Of a stretch of 64,000 nucleotides of DNA, positions 8,888 through 17,318 are shown piece by piece. Every line of letters begins with the position of its first letter. Position 1 is the stretch's first letter. The stretch spans positions 36,134 to 100,133 of the forward strand of contig NZ_LRAC01000007.1 of NCBI RefSeq assembly GCF_001517085.1, in the 5' to 3' direction. Source of the stretch: Paenibacillus sp. DMB5. Its GTDB lineage: Bacteria > Bacillota > Bacilli > Paenibacillales > Paenibacillaceae. The notes under the pieces are model-generated. The model worked only from the letters and a program-made list of their open reading frames with translations. It ran no database searches and was not told the origin of the DNA. The position numbers were made by a program, and so were the translations under genes.

Positions 8888-10078
8888 TCAGGTTCTCGTC
8901 AAAAACACGCTTGCATTATTGCCGCCGTAACCGTGGCTGGTAATCAGCACTTTAGCGGATGGCTGCAGCAGGGTCTCCGTTATTAGCGGAAGATGCTCAT
9001 ACCCTGACTGGTCCGTACGGATCGTCCGGGGGATGAACTGCTCCCGGAACCCAAGCAGCGATGCAATAATCTGTGCAGGCCCGCTTACACTGAACGGATG
9101 CCCGATCAGCCCCTTGACCGAGGTCAGGGGAACCTTGTGATGGAACACATCCTGCGAGACAATGCCCTCAATGCTGTCATTGGGGGCATAACCGAGAGCC
9201 TGACTGTTGTAATAATCCGGTATCCTTCCGCCCAGCACACGGCTTACAACCTGCTTCATTCTTTTGCCCGCCGGATCGTACCCGTTTACCGATTTACCGT
9301 CGTTGTTAGTTGCAATTGCATCAATATACCCGTAGATCACTGCTTGCCGGGCTTTCGCATGCTCTTCTGTTTCCAGAACCAGAACCGCGGCTCCTTCCGA
9401 TAAAATAAAACCCTTGCTCTTTTTGCTGAAAGGTGCACCAGCCGTCTCCGCCTGCTGATTGAACGGCAATGCGCGCAGTTTACCAAAACCGAAGACGGTT
9501 ACTTTGTTGTTGCTGCTGTCAGCTGCACCGACAATTGCCGTATTGATCCGGCCGTTTTGCAGATACATCACTGCATCCTCTATAGCTTCTATACCGGCAG
9601 TGCAGCCGGTGGTCACCGTTTTGGTAATTCCATTCAGCTGAAAATAGCCCGCAACCGCCGAGGCCAGACTGTGATAGTGCACCAGTCCGCAGCAGTAGAC
9701 CGGCATTCCCTTGAACTGATCCCCGGAAGAAAGTCTGACCATCTCCTCAAGTTCTGTGGTCCCTCCCATTGTTGTTCCCATAAATATTCCTGCAGTTGTC
9801 TCTGGATCTTTAAGGTCCAGCTGTGACATTTCGAGCGCTTCCGTAAGGGTGCTGATCGCAAGTTTGGCTATCCGCGGCAGCACCCGTTACTGCTTCTCAT
9901 CCAATAAGCCGAGAGGCTGTTTAACTTCACCAATCGTAAGCAAAGCCCCGTCAGGGGTAAGATCCTTCCGCACTGTAAACTTATAATTTCCGCTTAGCAG
10001 ATTCTGCAGCAGTTCATCACAATTCTCACCATTAGGCACCTTAACCCCAAACCCGGTTACAGCTATACGCTGCTTCAT
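8888..10078 (-). pseudogene. Beta-ketoacyl-ACP synthase family gene interrupted by an in-frame TAA
   Basis: The frame opens at 10078 (MKQRIAVTGFGVKVPNG), meets TAA at 9887-9889 as codon 64 and continues in the same frame to 8888. The continuation (RVLPRIAKLAIST, AGIFMGTTMGGT, TTGCTAGIEAIEDAV, GLIGHPFSVSG, SHGYGGNNAS) is clearly a condensing enzyme. The whole is about 395 residues, near family length. The active-site Cys (codon about 159) and the GHPFSVSG histidine are present. The EAHGTGT motif is replaced by SQALGYAPND, so one catalytic His is lost. The break could be a true nonsense mutation of a Tyr-like codon, a sequence error, or two products with a GTG restart at 9883. It is probably a specialised secondary-metabolism ketosynthase, not the housekeeping FabF. 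Confidence 0.7.
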
Positions 10079-10127
10079 CCTAATTCACCCTTTTTCCCGG
10101 AGAATAATTTTATTAGGGAACCACGCC

Positions 10128-10202
10128 AAAAAGAGCTTTCGCCGCTTGCCAGATCCGGGATCTGGCTGATCAGAATCTTAAGCAAACGGTTAAAGCTCTT
10201 TT
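10128..10202 (-). terminator. Branched terminator after the old yellow enzyme gene
   Basis: Outer arms AAAAAGAGCTTT (10128-10139) and AAAGCTCTTTT (10192-10202) enclose a perfect inner inverted repeat with arms GCCAGATCC and GGATCTGGC (10148-10166). On the minus strand the outer stem ends in TTTTT. It lies 46 bases beyond the stop of the gene ending at 10248. Confidence 0.65.
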
Positions 10203-10247
10203 CGCAGATGCTGTTATTCATTTCTGTTTATGCATTCAGTAAATAAG

Positions 10248-11342
10248 TCAGTTTAATGTTCGGGTTGCAGCCGGAGTAAACGGAATAATCTCTTCCTTTC
10301 GTCCGCTCTGTACTTTGACCGGCCACCCGGGGTCGCTGATTAGTGCTCTGCCTACAGCTACGAGATCAAATTCACCTTTCTCCAGCCGCTCTAACAGCCC
10401 ATCGAGGTTATCCTCCTCATGCGGGTCGGCTGCACCGCCTGTAAATTCACTGTTCAGGCCTACAGAGCCTACGGTAATTACCGGTTTGCCGGTAATCTGC
10501 TTCGTCCAGCCGGCCAAGTTAAGCTCGGAGCCTTCGAACTCAGGCAGCCAGAAGCGGCGGGTAGAGCAGTGAAAAATATCTACGCCGGCATTGCTCAGCG
10601 GTGTCAGGAACCGGGCCAGCTCGTCCGGTGTACGGGCCAGCTTGGCCGTATAGTCGCCGCTCTTCCACTGCGAGAACCGCAGCACGATCGGGAAATCCGG
10701 ACCCACTGCACGGCGGCAGGCGTCAATAATTTCGACGGCAAAAGTCGTACGGGCTTCCAGATCACCACCGTACTCATCTGTGCGCTGATTGGTCTTCTCC
10801 CAGAAGAACTGGTCGATCAGATAGCCATGCGCCCCGTGCAGCTCGATGCCGTCAAAGCCGATTCGCTTAGCATCCGCTGCCGCTTGCGCGAAGGCTGCAA
10901 CAATGCCGTCGATCTGCTGCTTGGTCATCGGCTCTGTCAGTGGCTCGCCCGAGAGGCTCAGCCCGGACGGCCCGACCGGAAGCGCATCCGCATTCGGAAG
11001 ATCGCCGATGGAACGGGCCATGCCGACATGCCAGAGCTGCGGAATGATTTTGCCTCCGGCTGCGTGGACTTCCCTGACTACTTCAGCCCAGCCTGCAAGC
11101 GGGGCCTCGCCATGGAAATTCGGGATGCTAGGATGACTGACAGCTGCCGGGTGGTTGATAGCTGTACCTTCGGTGACAATCAGCCCTACTCCGCCCTCTG
11201 CCCGTTTACGGTAATAGGCAGCCACATCAGGACCGGGCACACCTTCCGGCGAAAAAGCACGGGTCATTGGAGCCATTACAATCCGGTTATCAAGGGACAG
11301 CGTTCCTGCCTGAAAAGGAGTAAACAATAGGTCTGTGTTCAT
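10248..11342 (-). CDS. NADH:flavin oxidoreductase, old yellow enzyme family
   Basis: FMN-dependent ene-reductase of 364 residues with a TIM barrel. Family features: LFTPFQAGTLSLDNRIVMAP at the start, IPQLWHVGM, the HGAHGYLIDQFF motif with the two substrate-binding histidines, RTDEYGG, and the phosphate-binding VAVGRALISDPGWP near the end. These enzymes reduce activated C=C bonds of quinones, enones, nitro compounds or nitrate esters with NAD(P)H. Physiological substrates are rarely known; electrophile detoxification is usual. It is a single gene with ribosome binding site GGAGG and a large palindromic operator over its promoter at 11358-11390. Confidence 0.9.
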   Translation of the reverse strand: MNTDLLFTPFQAGTLSLDNRIVMAPMTRAFSPEGVPGPDVAAYYRKRAEGGVGLIVTEGTAINHPAAVSHPSIPNFHGEAPLAGWAEVVREVHAAGGKIIPQLWHVGMARSIGDLPNADALPVGPSGLSLSGEPLTEPMTKQQIDGIVAAFAQAAADAKRIGFDGIELHGAHGYLIDQFFWEKTNQRTDEYGGDLEARTTFAVEIIDACRRAVGPDFPIVLRFSQWKSGDYTAKLARTPDELARFLTPLSNAGVDIFHCSTRRFWLPEFEGSELNLAGWTKQITGKPVITVGSVGLNSEFTGGAADPHEEDNLDGLLERLEKGEFDLVAVGRALISDPGWPVKVQSGRKEEIIPFTPAATRTLN

Positions 11343-11357
11343 ATCGGTCCTCCATTA

Positions 11358-11407
11358 CATAATATAATTACTTTAAGTAAGTATATTATGATGGCTGGCG
11401 GGATCAA
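11358..11407 (-). promoter_or_regulatory. Promoter and palindromic operator of the old yellow enzyme gene
   Basis: Minus-strand promoter: -35 TTGATC (11402-11407), 16-bp spacer, -10 TATACT (11380-11385). A 33-bp palindrome covers the -10: arms CATAATATA (11358-11366) and TATATTATG (11382-11390) around a core containing TTACTTTAAGTAA. A TACTT/AAGTA core recalls operators of HxlR/YodB-type redox-responsive repressors, which often control such reductases in Bacilli. The regulator itself is not adjacent. Confidence 0.6.
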
Positions 11408-11524
11408 AAGCAAATGGCGCGTCAGAGCCGTATCTGAAGCGCTTATAGGTTGGCGGCTATACTGCCAGAGCAGCGTACCGGTTGGGGCCAGACTGCATGA
11501 GCGGGTCGGCCGCCGCGGATGAAA

Positions 11525-11752
11525 TCAAAGGCATTTTTGCCTTTGATTTGGCCATTTCGGCCACCGGGGCTGGATTCAAAGGCATTTTTCCCTTTGATTT
11601 GGCCGTTTCGGCCACCGGGGCCGGAATCAAAGGCATTTTTGCCTTTGATTTGGCTATTTCCGCCACCTGGGCCGGAATCAAAGGCATTTTTGCCTTTGAT
11701 TTGGCCGTTTCGGCCAGCATGGCTGGAATCAAAGGCATTTTTGCCTTTGATT
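11525..11752. repeat. 51-bp tandem repeat array, 4.5 copies, each with two hairpins
   Basis: The core TCAAAGGC starts at 11525, 11576, 11627, 11678 and 11729, an exact 51-bp period. Each unit has a 10-bp perfect stem (ATCAAAGGCA/TGCCTTTGAT) with a TTTT loop. Most have a second 6-bp stem (TGGCCG-TTT-CGGCCA). Because 51 is a multiple of three and no stops occur, both strands stay open: one would give a 17-residue repeat around IKGKNAFDS, the other around IKGIFAFDLA. No convincing start codon or ribosome binding site serves either frame. It sits between the rhaD terminator and the old yellow enzyme promoter. The 11400-11520 stretch beside it holds nothing I recognise. Confidence 0.85.
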
Positions 11753-11779
11753 TTTTTCAGCCCATCAAGCCAAGTAGAC

Positions 11780-11820
11780 AAAAAAAACGGACACCGCAGA
11801 AACTCTGCCCATGTCCGGTT
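11780..11820 (-). terminator. Intrinsic terminator of the rhamnose operon (after rhaD)
   Basis: Stem CGGACA/TGTCCG with inner GCAGA/TCTGC pairing, followed on the minus strand by eight T. It lies 20 bases after the rhaD stop. Confidence 0.8.
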
Positions 11821-11840
11821 TTACTAATATAAATTAAATT

Positions 11841-12686
11841 CTATAAGTCCAGAACGCCTGCTTTTGGCGTTACGCGGAAAGCTGCAGCCAGATCAGCCAG
11901 CTGCTGGTCGGTAATCGTCTGTTTGATTTCTCTGCCGCCGATCAGGTTGTAGATAATGGCTGCTTTTTCGATCGTTTCTACCAGGCCGAATGTGGCGTCC
12001 ATAGTCGCACCTGTCACGAAGATACCGTGCTGCGGCCAGATTACTACGCGGTAGTCCTTCATCTTGGCGGCTGTTGCACGGCCGATGTCGCTGCTGCCCG
12101 GAACCATCCAAGGGATAACGCCGATGCCGTCAGGGAATACAACCAGACATTCTGTGCACATTTCCCAGAGCGTCTTGGTAAATTTCAGTTCATCCAGATC
12201 ATGGGTGAACGTCATAGCAATAACGTTGGTAGCGTGAGTGTGCAGAACAATGCGGTGCGTAGGATCAACCTTCAGGCGTTCAATGTGGCTCATGAAGTGG
12301 GAAGCCAGCTCGCTTGTCGGTACAGCATTATTGCGCAAACCCCACAGCACTTCAACGCTCTCGCCGGTAGCGGATACGCGCAGTACACCAAGGTTAGCTT
12401 CCGGGTCTTTGATCACGTTGCGGAAGTATTTGCCGGAGCCTGTTACGATAAAGTATTTGCCTGCAAGCTCAGTTACAGGGAAAGTAAGCTGGATGGTGCG
12501 CAGCGGCTGACGGATATCAATGTACTTGGCTACTTCTTCTTCGTCCAGCAGATAGCTGATGTTGCCGCCGTTCAGCTCATCCCAGCCCAGGGACCACATG
12601 TGGTGGGTAATTTCGGACATTTCCTGGATAAAAGGTGCTTCTGTGCTGGCGATATAACCTTTGGTTTCAATAACTGAAGTACTCAT
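11841..12686 (-). CDS. rhaD: Rhamnulose-1-phosphate aldolase
   Basis: Zinc-dependent class II aldolase that splits L-rhamnulose 1-phosphate into dihydroxyacetone phosphate and L-lactaldehyde. The 281-residue protein has [11 protein letters not shown], the phosphate-binding [12 protein letters not shown], the zinc-binding [12 protein letters not shown] and a later metal-site histidine in [10 protein letters not shown]. It is the last gene of the minus-strand order fucO-like, rhaB, rhaA, rhaD and is followed by a terminator. The aldolase product L-lactaldehyde is the substrate of the dehydrogenase encoded at the head of the operon. Confidence 0.94.
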   Translation of the reverse strand: MSTSVIETKGYIASTEAPFIQEMSEITHHMWSLGWDELNGGNISYLLDEEEVAKYIDIRQPLRTIQLTFPVTELAGKYFIVTGSGKYFRNVIKDPEANLGVLRVSATGESVEVLWGLRNNAVPTSELASHFMSHIERLKVDPTHRIVLHTHATNVIAMTFTHDLDELKFTKTLWEMCTECLVVFPDGIGVIPWMVPGSSDIGRATAAKMKDYRVVIWPQHGIFVTGATMDATFGLVETIEKAAIIYNLIGGREIKQTITDQQLADLAAAFRVTPKAGVLDL

Positions 12687-12775
12687 ATATTTTCGCTCCT
12701 TTGAATGCAGATCTGTTGGTAGTAGATATGACGACCATTCAAAAACTCAATTTATTGTTTGTTACACAAGTAGCC

Positions 12776-14032
12776 TTATCTAGCAGACAGTACTTCCTTT
12801 TCGTAAGTCTTCACTTCAGCCAGCCAGTTCTCGCGGACAGGTGTGTTCTGGGAAGCGCAGTAGTAATCCCAGATTGCGCCGAACGGGTAGGACTTGAATT
12901 CTTCTACCAGTGCCAGGCGGGAAGTGTAGTCGCCTTCCAGCTCGATCTTCTTCAGCTCGGCAACAGGCTCTAGCATAGCGCGCAGCAGCGCTTTGATGGT
13001 GTTGCGAGTTCCGATTACCCATGCAGCAACGTGGTTGATGCTGCCATCGAAGAAGTCCAGGCCGATGTTCGTACGCGGCAGCAGATCTCCGCGGACCAGC
13101 TCACGGGCGATTTCCAGCAGCTCATCGTCCATTGTTACTACGTGGTCACTATCCCAGCGTACCGGTCTGCTCACATGCAGCAGCAGCTGCTCACTGAACA
13201 TCAGGATCGAGGACAGTTTGTTCGAGATGACTTCTGTCGGGTGGAAATGTCCGGCGTCAAGGCAGATTGCTTTGCCGCGGGTCATTCCATAGCCCATGTA
13301 GAATTCATGCGACCCTACAACATAGCTCTCGGAACCGATGCCGAACAGCTTGCTCTCTACTGCATCGATGTTGTATTGCGGGTCAATCTCTTCACTGAAC
13401 ACTTCATCCAGTGCATCACGCAGGCGTGCACGCGGAGCCAGGCGGTCAACCGGAGTATCCTTGTAGCCATCCGGTACCCAGAAGTTTGTTACGCAAGGCT
13501 GTCCCAGCTCGCGGCCGAACGATTCGGCGATTTTGCGGGAAGCTTTACAGTGCTTGATCCAGAAATTGCGGATCTCCTCATCAGCATGGCTCAGTGTGAA
13601 GCCGTCTGCCGCTTTAGGATGGGAGAAGCAGGTCGGGTTGAAATCCAGGCCCAGTCCCTGTTCTTTAGCCCACTCTACCCAGTTAGCGAAATGGCGCGGC
13701 TCCAGCTCATCCAGATCCACCTTTTCGTCTGTATCTGCATAGATGGCATGCAGGTTGACCTTGTGTTTACCCGGAATCAGCGACAATGCCTTCTCCAGAT
13801 CCTTGCGGAGCTCATCCGGTGTACCGGCGCGTCCAGGATAGCTGCCGGTTACAGCGATACCGCCGCTCAGCTCCTTGTCCTTGAACAGGAAGCCCTGTAC
13901 ATCGTCCCCCTGCCAGCAGTGAAGGGAAATCTTGATCTCTGCCAGCTTTTCCAATACTTCATCCACGTTGATGCCGTGGGCTGCATATAATTTCTTCGCT
14001 TCGTTATAGCTGTTGATGATGCTCTGATCCAT
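12776..14032 (-). CDS. rhaA: L-rhamnose isomerase
   Basis: Converts L-rhamnose to L-rhamnulose, the first step of the pathway. 418 residues, full family length. Conserved parts include [41 protein letters not shown], the metal-site region [31 protein letters not shown] and [11 protein letters not shown]. The ribosome binding site TAGGAGGA is strong. It is separated from rhaB upstream by a 247-bp stretch filled with a tandem repeat, and from rhaD downstream by 89 bases. Confidence 0.95.
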   Translation of the reverse strand: MDQSIINSYNEAKKLYAAHGINVDEVLEKLAEIKISLHCWQGDDVQGFLFKDKELSGGIAVTGSYPGRAGTPDELRKDLEKALSLIPGKHKVNLHAIYADTDEKVDLDELEPRHFANWVEWAKEQGLGLDFNPTCFSHPKAADGFTLSHADEEIRNFWIKHCKASRKIAESFGRELGQPCVTNFWVPDGYKDTPVDRLAPRARLRDALDEVFSEEIDPQYNIDAVESKLFGIGSESYVVGSHEFYMGYGMTRGKAICLDAGHFHPTEVISNKLSSILMFSEQLLLHVSRPVRWDSDHVVTMDDELLEIARELVRGDLLPRTNIGLDFFDGSINHVAAWVIGTRNTIKALLRAMLEPVAELKKIELEGDYTSRLALVEEFKSYPFGAIWDYYCASQNTPVRENWLAEVKTYEKEVLSAR

Positions 14033-14050
14033 GTTGGGGTCCTCCTAAAA

Positions 14051-14273
14051 GTTTTGTGTGAGCATCTGCTCCATTGATTTTGCTTCGGACAAAACTGACT
14101 TCGAAAGCATACGCTTAGTTTTGTGAGCATCTGCTCCATCTGATTCTACTTCGTACAAAACTGACTTCGGAAGCATGTGCTTAGTTTTGTGAGCATCTGC
14201 TCCATTGATTTTGCTGCGGACAAAACTGACTTCGGAAGCATATGCTTAGTTTTGTGAGCATCTGCTCTACACT
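14051..14273. repeat. 65-67-bp tandem repeat between rhaB and rhaA, about 3.3 copies
   Basis: GTTTTGTG units start at 14051, 14118, 14184 and 14249. Each copy carries three symmetric elements: AGTTTTGT paired with ACAAAACT about 30 bases away, GAGCA-TC-TGCTC, and a palindrome AAGCATATGCTT (exact in the last copy, with changes in the first two). The array fills the gap inside the operon, so it would be transcribed into the rhaB-rhaA mRNA. It could be a processing or stability element, or a mobile minisatellite. Confidence 0.85.
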
Positions 14274-14279
14274 TCTTAT

Positions 14280-15752
14280 CTATTGGCTGCCGCCTGCAGA
14301 ACCTGCATGCAGGGCTTCCCAGCGGGCCAGCAGGGCCTCATTCTGCGGAAGCGGGCGCGGCAGGTAAGACTGTATCTTAAAGGACTTGCCGATGATCGTC
14401 CGGGCTTCGCGGATATCCGCAACTTCTCCGGTGTGAATCAGCTGGATTGCGAGATTGCCAAGCGCTGTCGATTCCGTAGGTCCAGCCAGTACCTCACGGC
14501 CGATGATATCGGCTGTAAGCTGGCACAGCAGTGTGTTGTTCGCACCGCCGCCGACGATCTGCAGCACCTCTACCGGTCTGCCGGTCAGCTGCTCCAGCTC
14601 GCCCAGATAGCTGCGGTACGAGAGTGCCAGGCTGTCGAAAATGCAGCGGGCAAGCTCGCCCGGCGTTTGCGGGACAGGCTGGCCGCTCTCTGCACAGGCA
14701 AGGCGGATCTCTTCAATCATGTTGTCCGGATTCAGGAACCGCGGATCGTTGCACGGAATCAGGCTGCGGTACCCCTCAGCTTCTGCGGCAAGCTCAGCCA
14801 GTTCAGCGAAGCTGTAACGCTCTCCGTCCAGTCTGCGTACCTCCTGGATCAGCCAAAGTCCCATAATATTCTTGAGGAAACGGTAGGTTCCAAAAGCGCC
14901 CCACTCATTTGTGTAATTCGCCTGCATTGCTGCCTCTGTATTAACCGGATGATCCAGCTCAACACCGAGCAGCGACCATGTTCCGCTGCTGATGTAAGCA
15001 GCAGACCGGTCATCCTGCACAGGCACACCCAGTACGGCTGAAGCCGTATCATGCGTAGCTGCGCAGATGAGTTCACAGTCCGGCAGGTCATACTGTTGCT
15101 TCAGCTCATCCTTGATGCTGCCAAGCACTTCGCCGGGCTCGGTAAGCGGGGCGAACTGCTCTCTTCTCAGCTTAAGCAGGGACAGCAGCTCTGCATCGTA
15201 TTCTCGCTCTGCAAGATTCAGCAGCTGCGTGGTCGAGGCATTGGTTACTTCGTTGATCTTGCGGCCGGACAATCTGTAGTAGAGATAATCCGGGACAAGC
15301 AGAATCTGATCAGCTGCAGCCAGCTCTTTAGCGTCATGAGCATACAACTGGTATAAAGTATTAAAAGTTAATTGCTGGATACCGGTTTTGGCGTATACCT
15401 TATCCGGCGAGATCAGCTTGGCTACTTCCTCCATTACCCCGTCAGTCCGGCGGTCACGGTAGGCATATACCTCCTGAAGCCGGTTACCCTCAGCATCCAG
15501 CAGCACATAATCCACAGCCCAGGTATCAATCCCCAGAGTGCATTTGGTTATGCCGGCTGCTTTGGCCTTTTGCAGGCCGCGCAGAATTTCTTCAAATAAA
15601 TAATCAATGTCCCAGAAACAGGAGCCGTCACGTTCGGTGAAACCGTTGCTGAAACGGTGAATTTCCTCCAGCGAGAGACTTCCGTCTGCAATGGTGCCGA
15701 GCACAAGCCGCCCGCTGGAGGCGCCGATATCGACGGCGATATGATAGTTCAT
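14280..15752 (-). CDS. rhaB: Rhamnulokinase
   Basis: FGGY-family kinase that phosphorylates L-rhamnulose at O-1. The protein opens with MNYHIAVDIGASSGRLVLG (ATP phosphate loop). LGIDTWAVDYVLLD carries the catalytic Asp, and THDTASAVLGVP, SSGTWSLLG and QIVGGGANNTLLCQ form the nucleotide-binding C-terminal half. The start at 15752 is preferred over an ATG five codons earlier because GGAG lies eight bases before it and includes the upstream ATG. The length of 490 residues is normal. Second gene of the rhamnose operon. Confidence 0.94.
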   Translation of the reverse strand: MNYHIAVDIGASSGRLVLGTIADGSLSLEEIHRFSNGFTERDGSCFWDIDYLFEEILRGLQKAKAAGITKCTLGIDTWAVDYVLLDAEGNRLQEVYAYRDRRTDGVMEEVAKLISPDKVYAKTGIQQLTFNTLYQLYAHDAKELAAADQILLVPDYLYYRLSGRKINEVTNASTTQLLNLAEREYDAELLSLLKLRREQFAPLTEPGEVLGSIKDELKQQYDLPDCELICAATHDTASAVLGVPVQDDRSAAYISSGTWSLLGVELDHPVNTEAAMQANYTNEWGAFGTYRFLKNIMGLWLIQEVRRLDGERYSFAELAELAAEAEGYRSLIPCNDPRFLNPDNMIEEIRLACAESGQPVPQTPGELARCIFDSLALSYRSYLGELEQLTGRPVEVLQIVGGGANNTLLCQLTADIIGREVLAGPTESTALGNLAIQLIHTGEVADIREARTIIGKSFKIQSYLPRPLPQNEALLARWEALHAGSAGGSQ

Positions 15753-15782
15753 AGGGAATCTCCTCATCTTAAGATTAATAAT

Positions 15783-16933
15783 CTAGAGAATTTTGCGGAA
15801 CAGGGCGATAACTTCTTCTTTGGTCGGAATGAACGGGTTACCAGGTGCGCAGGCATCCTTCATGCATTCTCAGCCAGCAGATCAAGATCTACCTCGTCAA
15901 CCCCAAGCTCAGACAGCTTGGCCGGGATACCGACTTCCTTGGACAGCTCCTTGATCGACTCAATAACGAAGTCTGCACATTCTTTATCGGATTTGCCTTC
16001 CACCTGAAGACCGATTGCCTTCGCGATTGCCCGGAATTTCTCAGGCACATATTTGGCATTTTCTTCTTCCACATAAGGCAGCAGCATCGCATTACATACG
16101 CCGTGCGGCAGATCATACACTCCGCCAAGCTGATGCGCCATAGCATGCACATAACCGAGTCCGGCATTATTGAACGCCAGTCCGCCCAGGAAAATCGCAT
16201 ATACCATCTGTTCGCGTGCTTCGATATCATGGCCGTTCTTCACAGTCTTAGCCAGGTTGCCGAAGATCAGCTCAACAGCCGCCAGAGCCGTAGCATCCGT
16301 AACAGGATAAGCGCCCGGAGTTACCAGCGCTTCAATCGCATGGGTCAATGCATCCATACCGGTTGCTGCAGTCAGTGCAGCAGGCTTGTCGACCATCAGC
16401 TCAGGATCATTTACAGAAATGGTCGCAATGCTGTTCTTATCAACCATTACCATCTTAACCTTGCGTTCTTCATCCGTAATGACATAGTTGATGGTAACTT
16501 CGCTTGATGTTCCGGCAGTTGTATTAACCGCAACAATCGGCAGCGACTTGTTCTTGGATTTGTGTACGCCCTCATACTCGGCGATATGTCCGCCATTGGT
16601 GGCAACGATACCGATTGCTTTGGCAGTATCCTGCGGTGATCCTCCGCCGATCGAAATCAGATAGTCACAATCATGCGATTTGAGGAAATCCACGCCGTCG
16701 TGAACATTTTTACAGGTCGGATTCGGCTTAACTTCATCATATACCACGTACTCAATACCGGCTGCATCCAGTACGGACAGCAATTTGCCGGCGATTCCGC
16801 TCTTCATAAGGAACTTGTCAGTAACAACCAGAGCCTTCTTCAGATTCAGCTCTTGAATGTAAGGAGCGATTTCCTGCAGACAGCCTTTGCCCATAATGTT
16901 AATAGAAGGAACATAATAAACGCGGGTACTCAT
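15783..16933 (-). pseudogene. fucO: Iron-containing alcohol dehydrogenase, probable lactaldehyde reductase, frameshifted near the 3' end
   Basis: Family III metal-dependent dehydrogenase. ISIGGGSPQDTAKAIG is the NAD-binding motif. TTAGTSSEVT and the metal ligands in MDALTHAIEAL, HAMAHQLGG and LPHGVCNAMLL are intact. Reading from 16933, the frame ends at TGA 15860-15862 (LLAENA), about 25 residues short of FucO. One extra base between 15863 and 15865 would restore MKDACAPGNPFIPTKEEVIA and the usual C-terminus, ending at TAG 15783-15785 with 383 residues, the family size. In the rhamnose pathway this enzyme would reduce L-lactaldehyde to 1,2-propanediol. It heads the operon before rhaB. The shift may be a sequence error. 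Confidence 0.82.
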
Positions 16934-17073
16934 TGATTGACCAGCCTCCTGATATTGTTGTATTGCACAGTTGGTTATCTTCTTCTCTGTAAAGGTTATC
17001 CCGGCTGCGGCACCTCAGGCTGGTCTCTGTAGTAATCGCAGCGGACCTTATGCTCAGGCGCTTAATCTTATGA

Positions 17074-17088
17074 AGCATGCGCTTTCAA
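17074..17088 (-). promoter_or_regulatory. Candidate cre (CcpA) site of the rhamnose operon
   Basis: Minus-strand TTGAAAGCGCATGCT matches the cre consensus WTGNAANCGNWNNCW at every defined position. It lies about 20-35 bases downstream of the predicted -10 of the operon, a position from which CcpA would act as a roadblock. Confidence 0.65.
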
Positions 17089-17107
17089 AGAGAAAATGAA
17101 CACTCTT

Positions 17108-17136
17108 ATCGTAGCTCCAACATTCTGTGTTGTCAA
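17108..17136 (-). promoter_or_regulatory. Promoter of the rhamnose operon
   Basis: Minus strand: perfect -35 TTGACA (17131-17136), 17-bp spacer, -10 TACGAT (17108-17113). The first coding ATG is at 16933, leaving a leader of roughly 165 bases that contains the cre site. Confidence 0.7.
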
Positions 17137-17171
17137 CAAATAAAATATTATTTATGTTGTTTTTATTTGTT
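17135..17171. promoter_or_regulatory. Inverted repeat between the divergent rha promoters
   Basis: Perfect 11-bp arms AACAAATAAAA (17135-17145) and TTTTATTTGTT (17161-17171) with a 15-base gap. One arm overlaps the -35 of the operon promoter, the other touches the -35 of the rhaR promoter. A likely operator for RhaR, controlling both directions. Confidence 0.5.
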
Positions 17172-17198
17172 TACTGTTTGCAAAACGCAGATTATAAT
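17170..17198 (+). promoter_or_regulatory. Promoter of rhaR
   Basis: -35 TTTACT (17170-17175), 17-bp spacer, -10 TATAAT (17193-17198). A 15-base direct repeat, TTGCAAAACRCAGAT, occurs in its spacer (17178-17192) and again downstream (17239-17253). This is another possible RhaR-binding element. Confidence 0.6.
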
Positions 17199-17318
17199 GA
17201 ATATTATAATAAATTTTGTGTGGTTTTCGTCTAATTTATTGCAAAACACAGATATTCAGGTCTATATTTATAGATAACGATTGGGATTCAGAGTATAGCT
17301 CCAGAAAGGTGATTACAA

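Noticed and set aside
11443..11832. Open frames of 112-116 codons on both strands through the 51-bp repeat
   Set aside because: They stay open only because the unit is 17 codons long. The minus frame would start at a TTG inside the rhaD terminator, and the plus frames lack a ribosome binding site.
14051..14273. CRISPR array in the rhaB-rhaA gap
   Set aside because: The copies are contiguous near-identical units with no unique spacers, and there are no cas genes.
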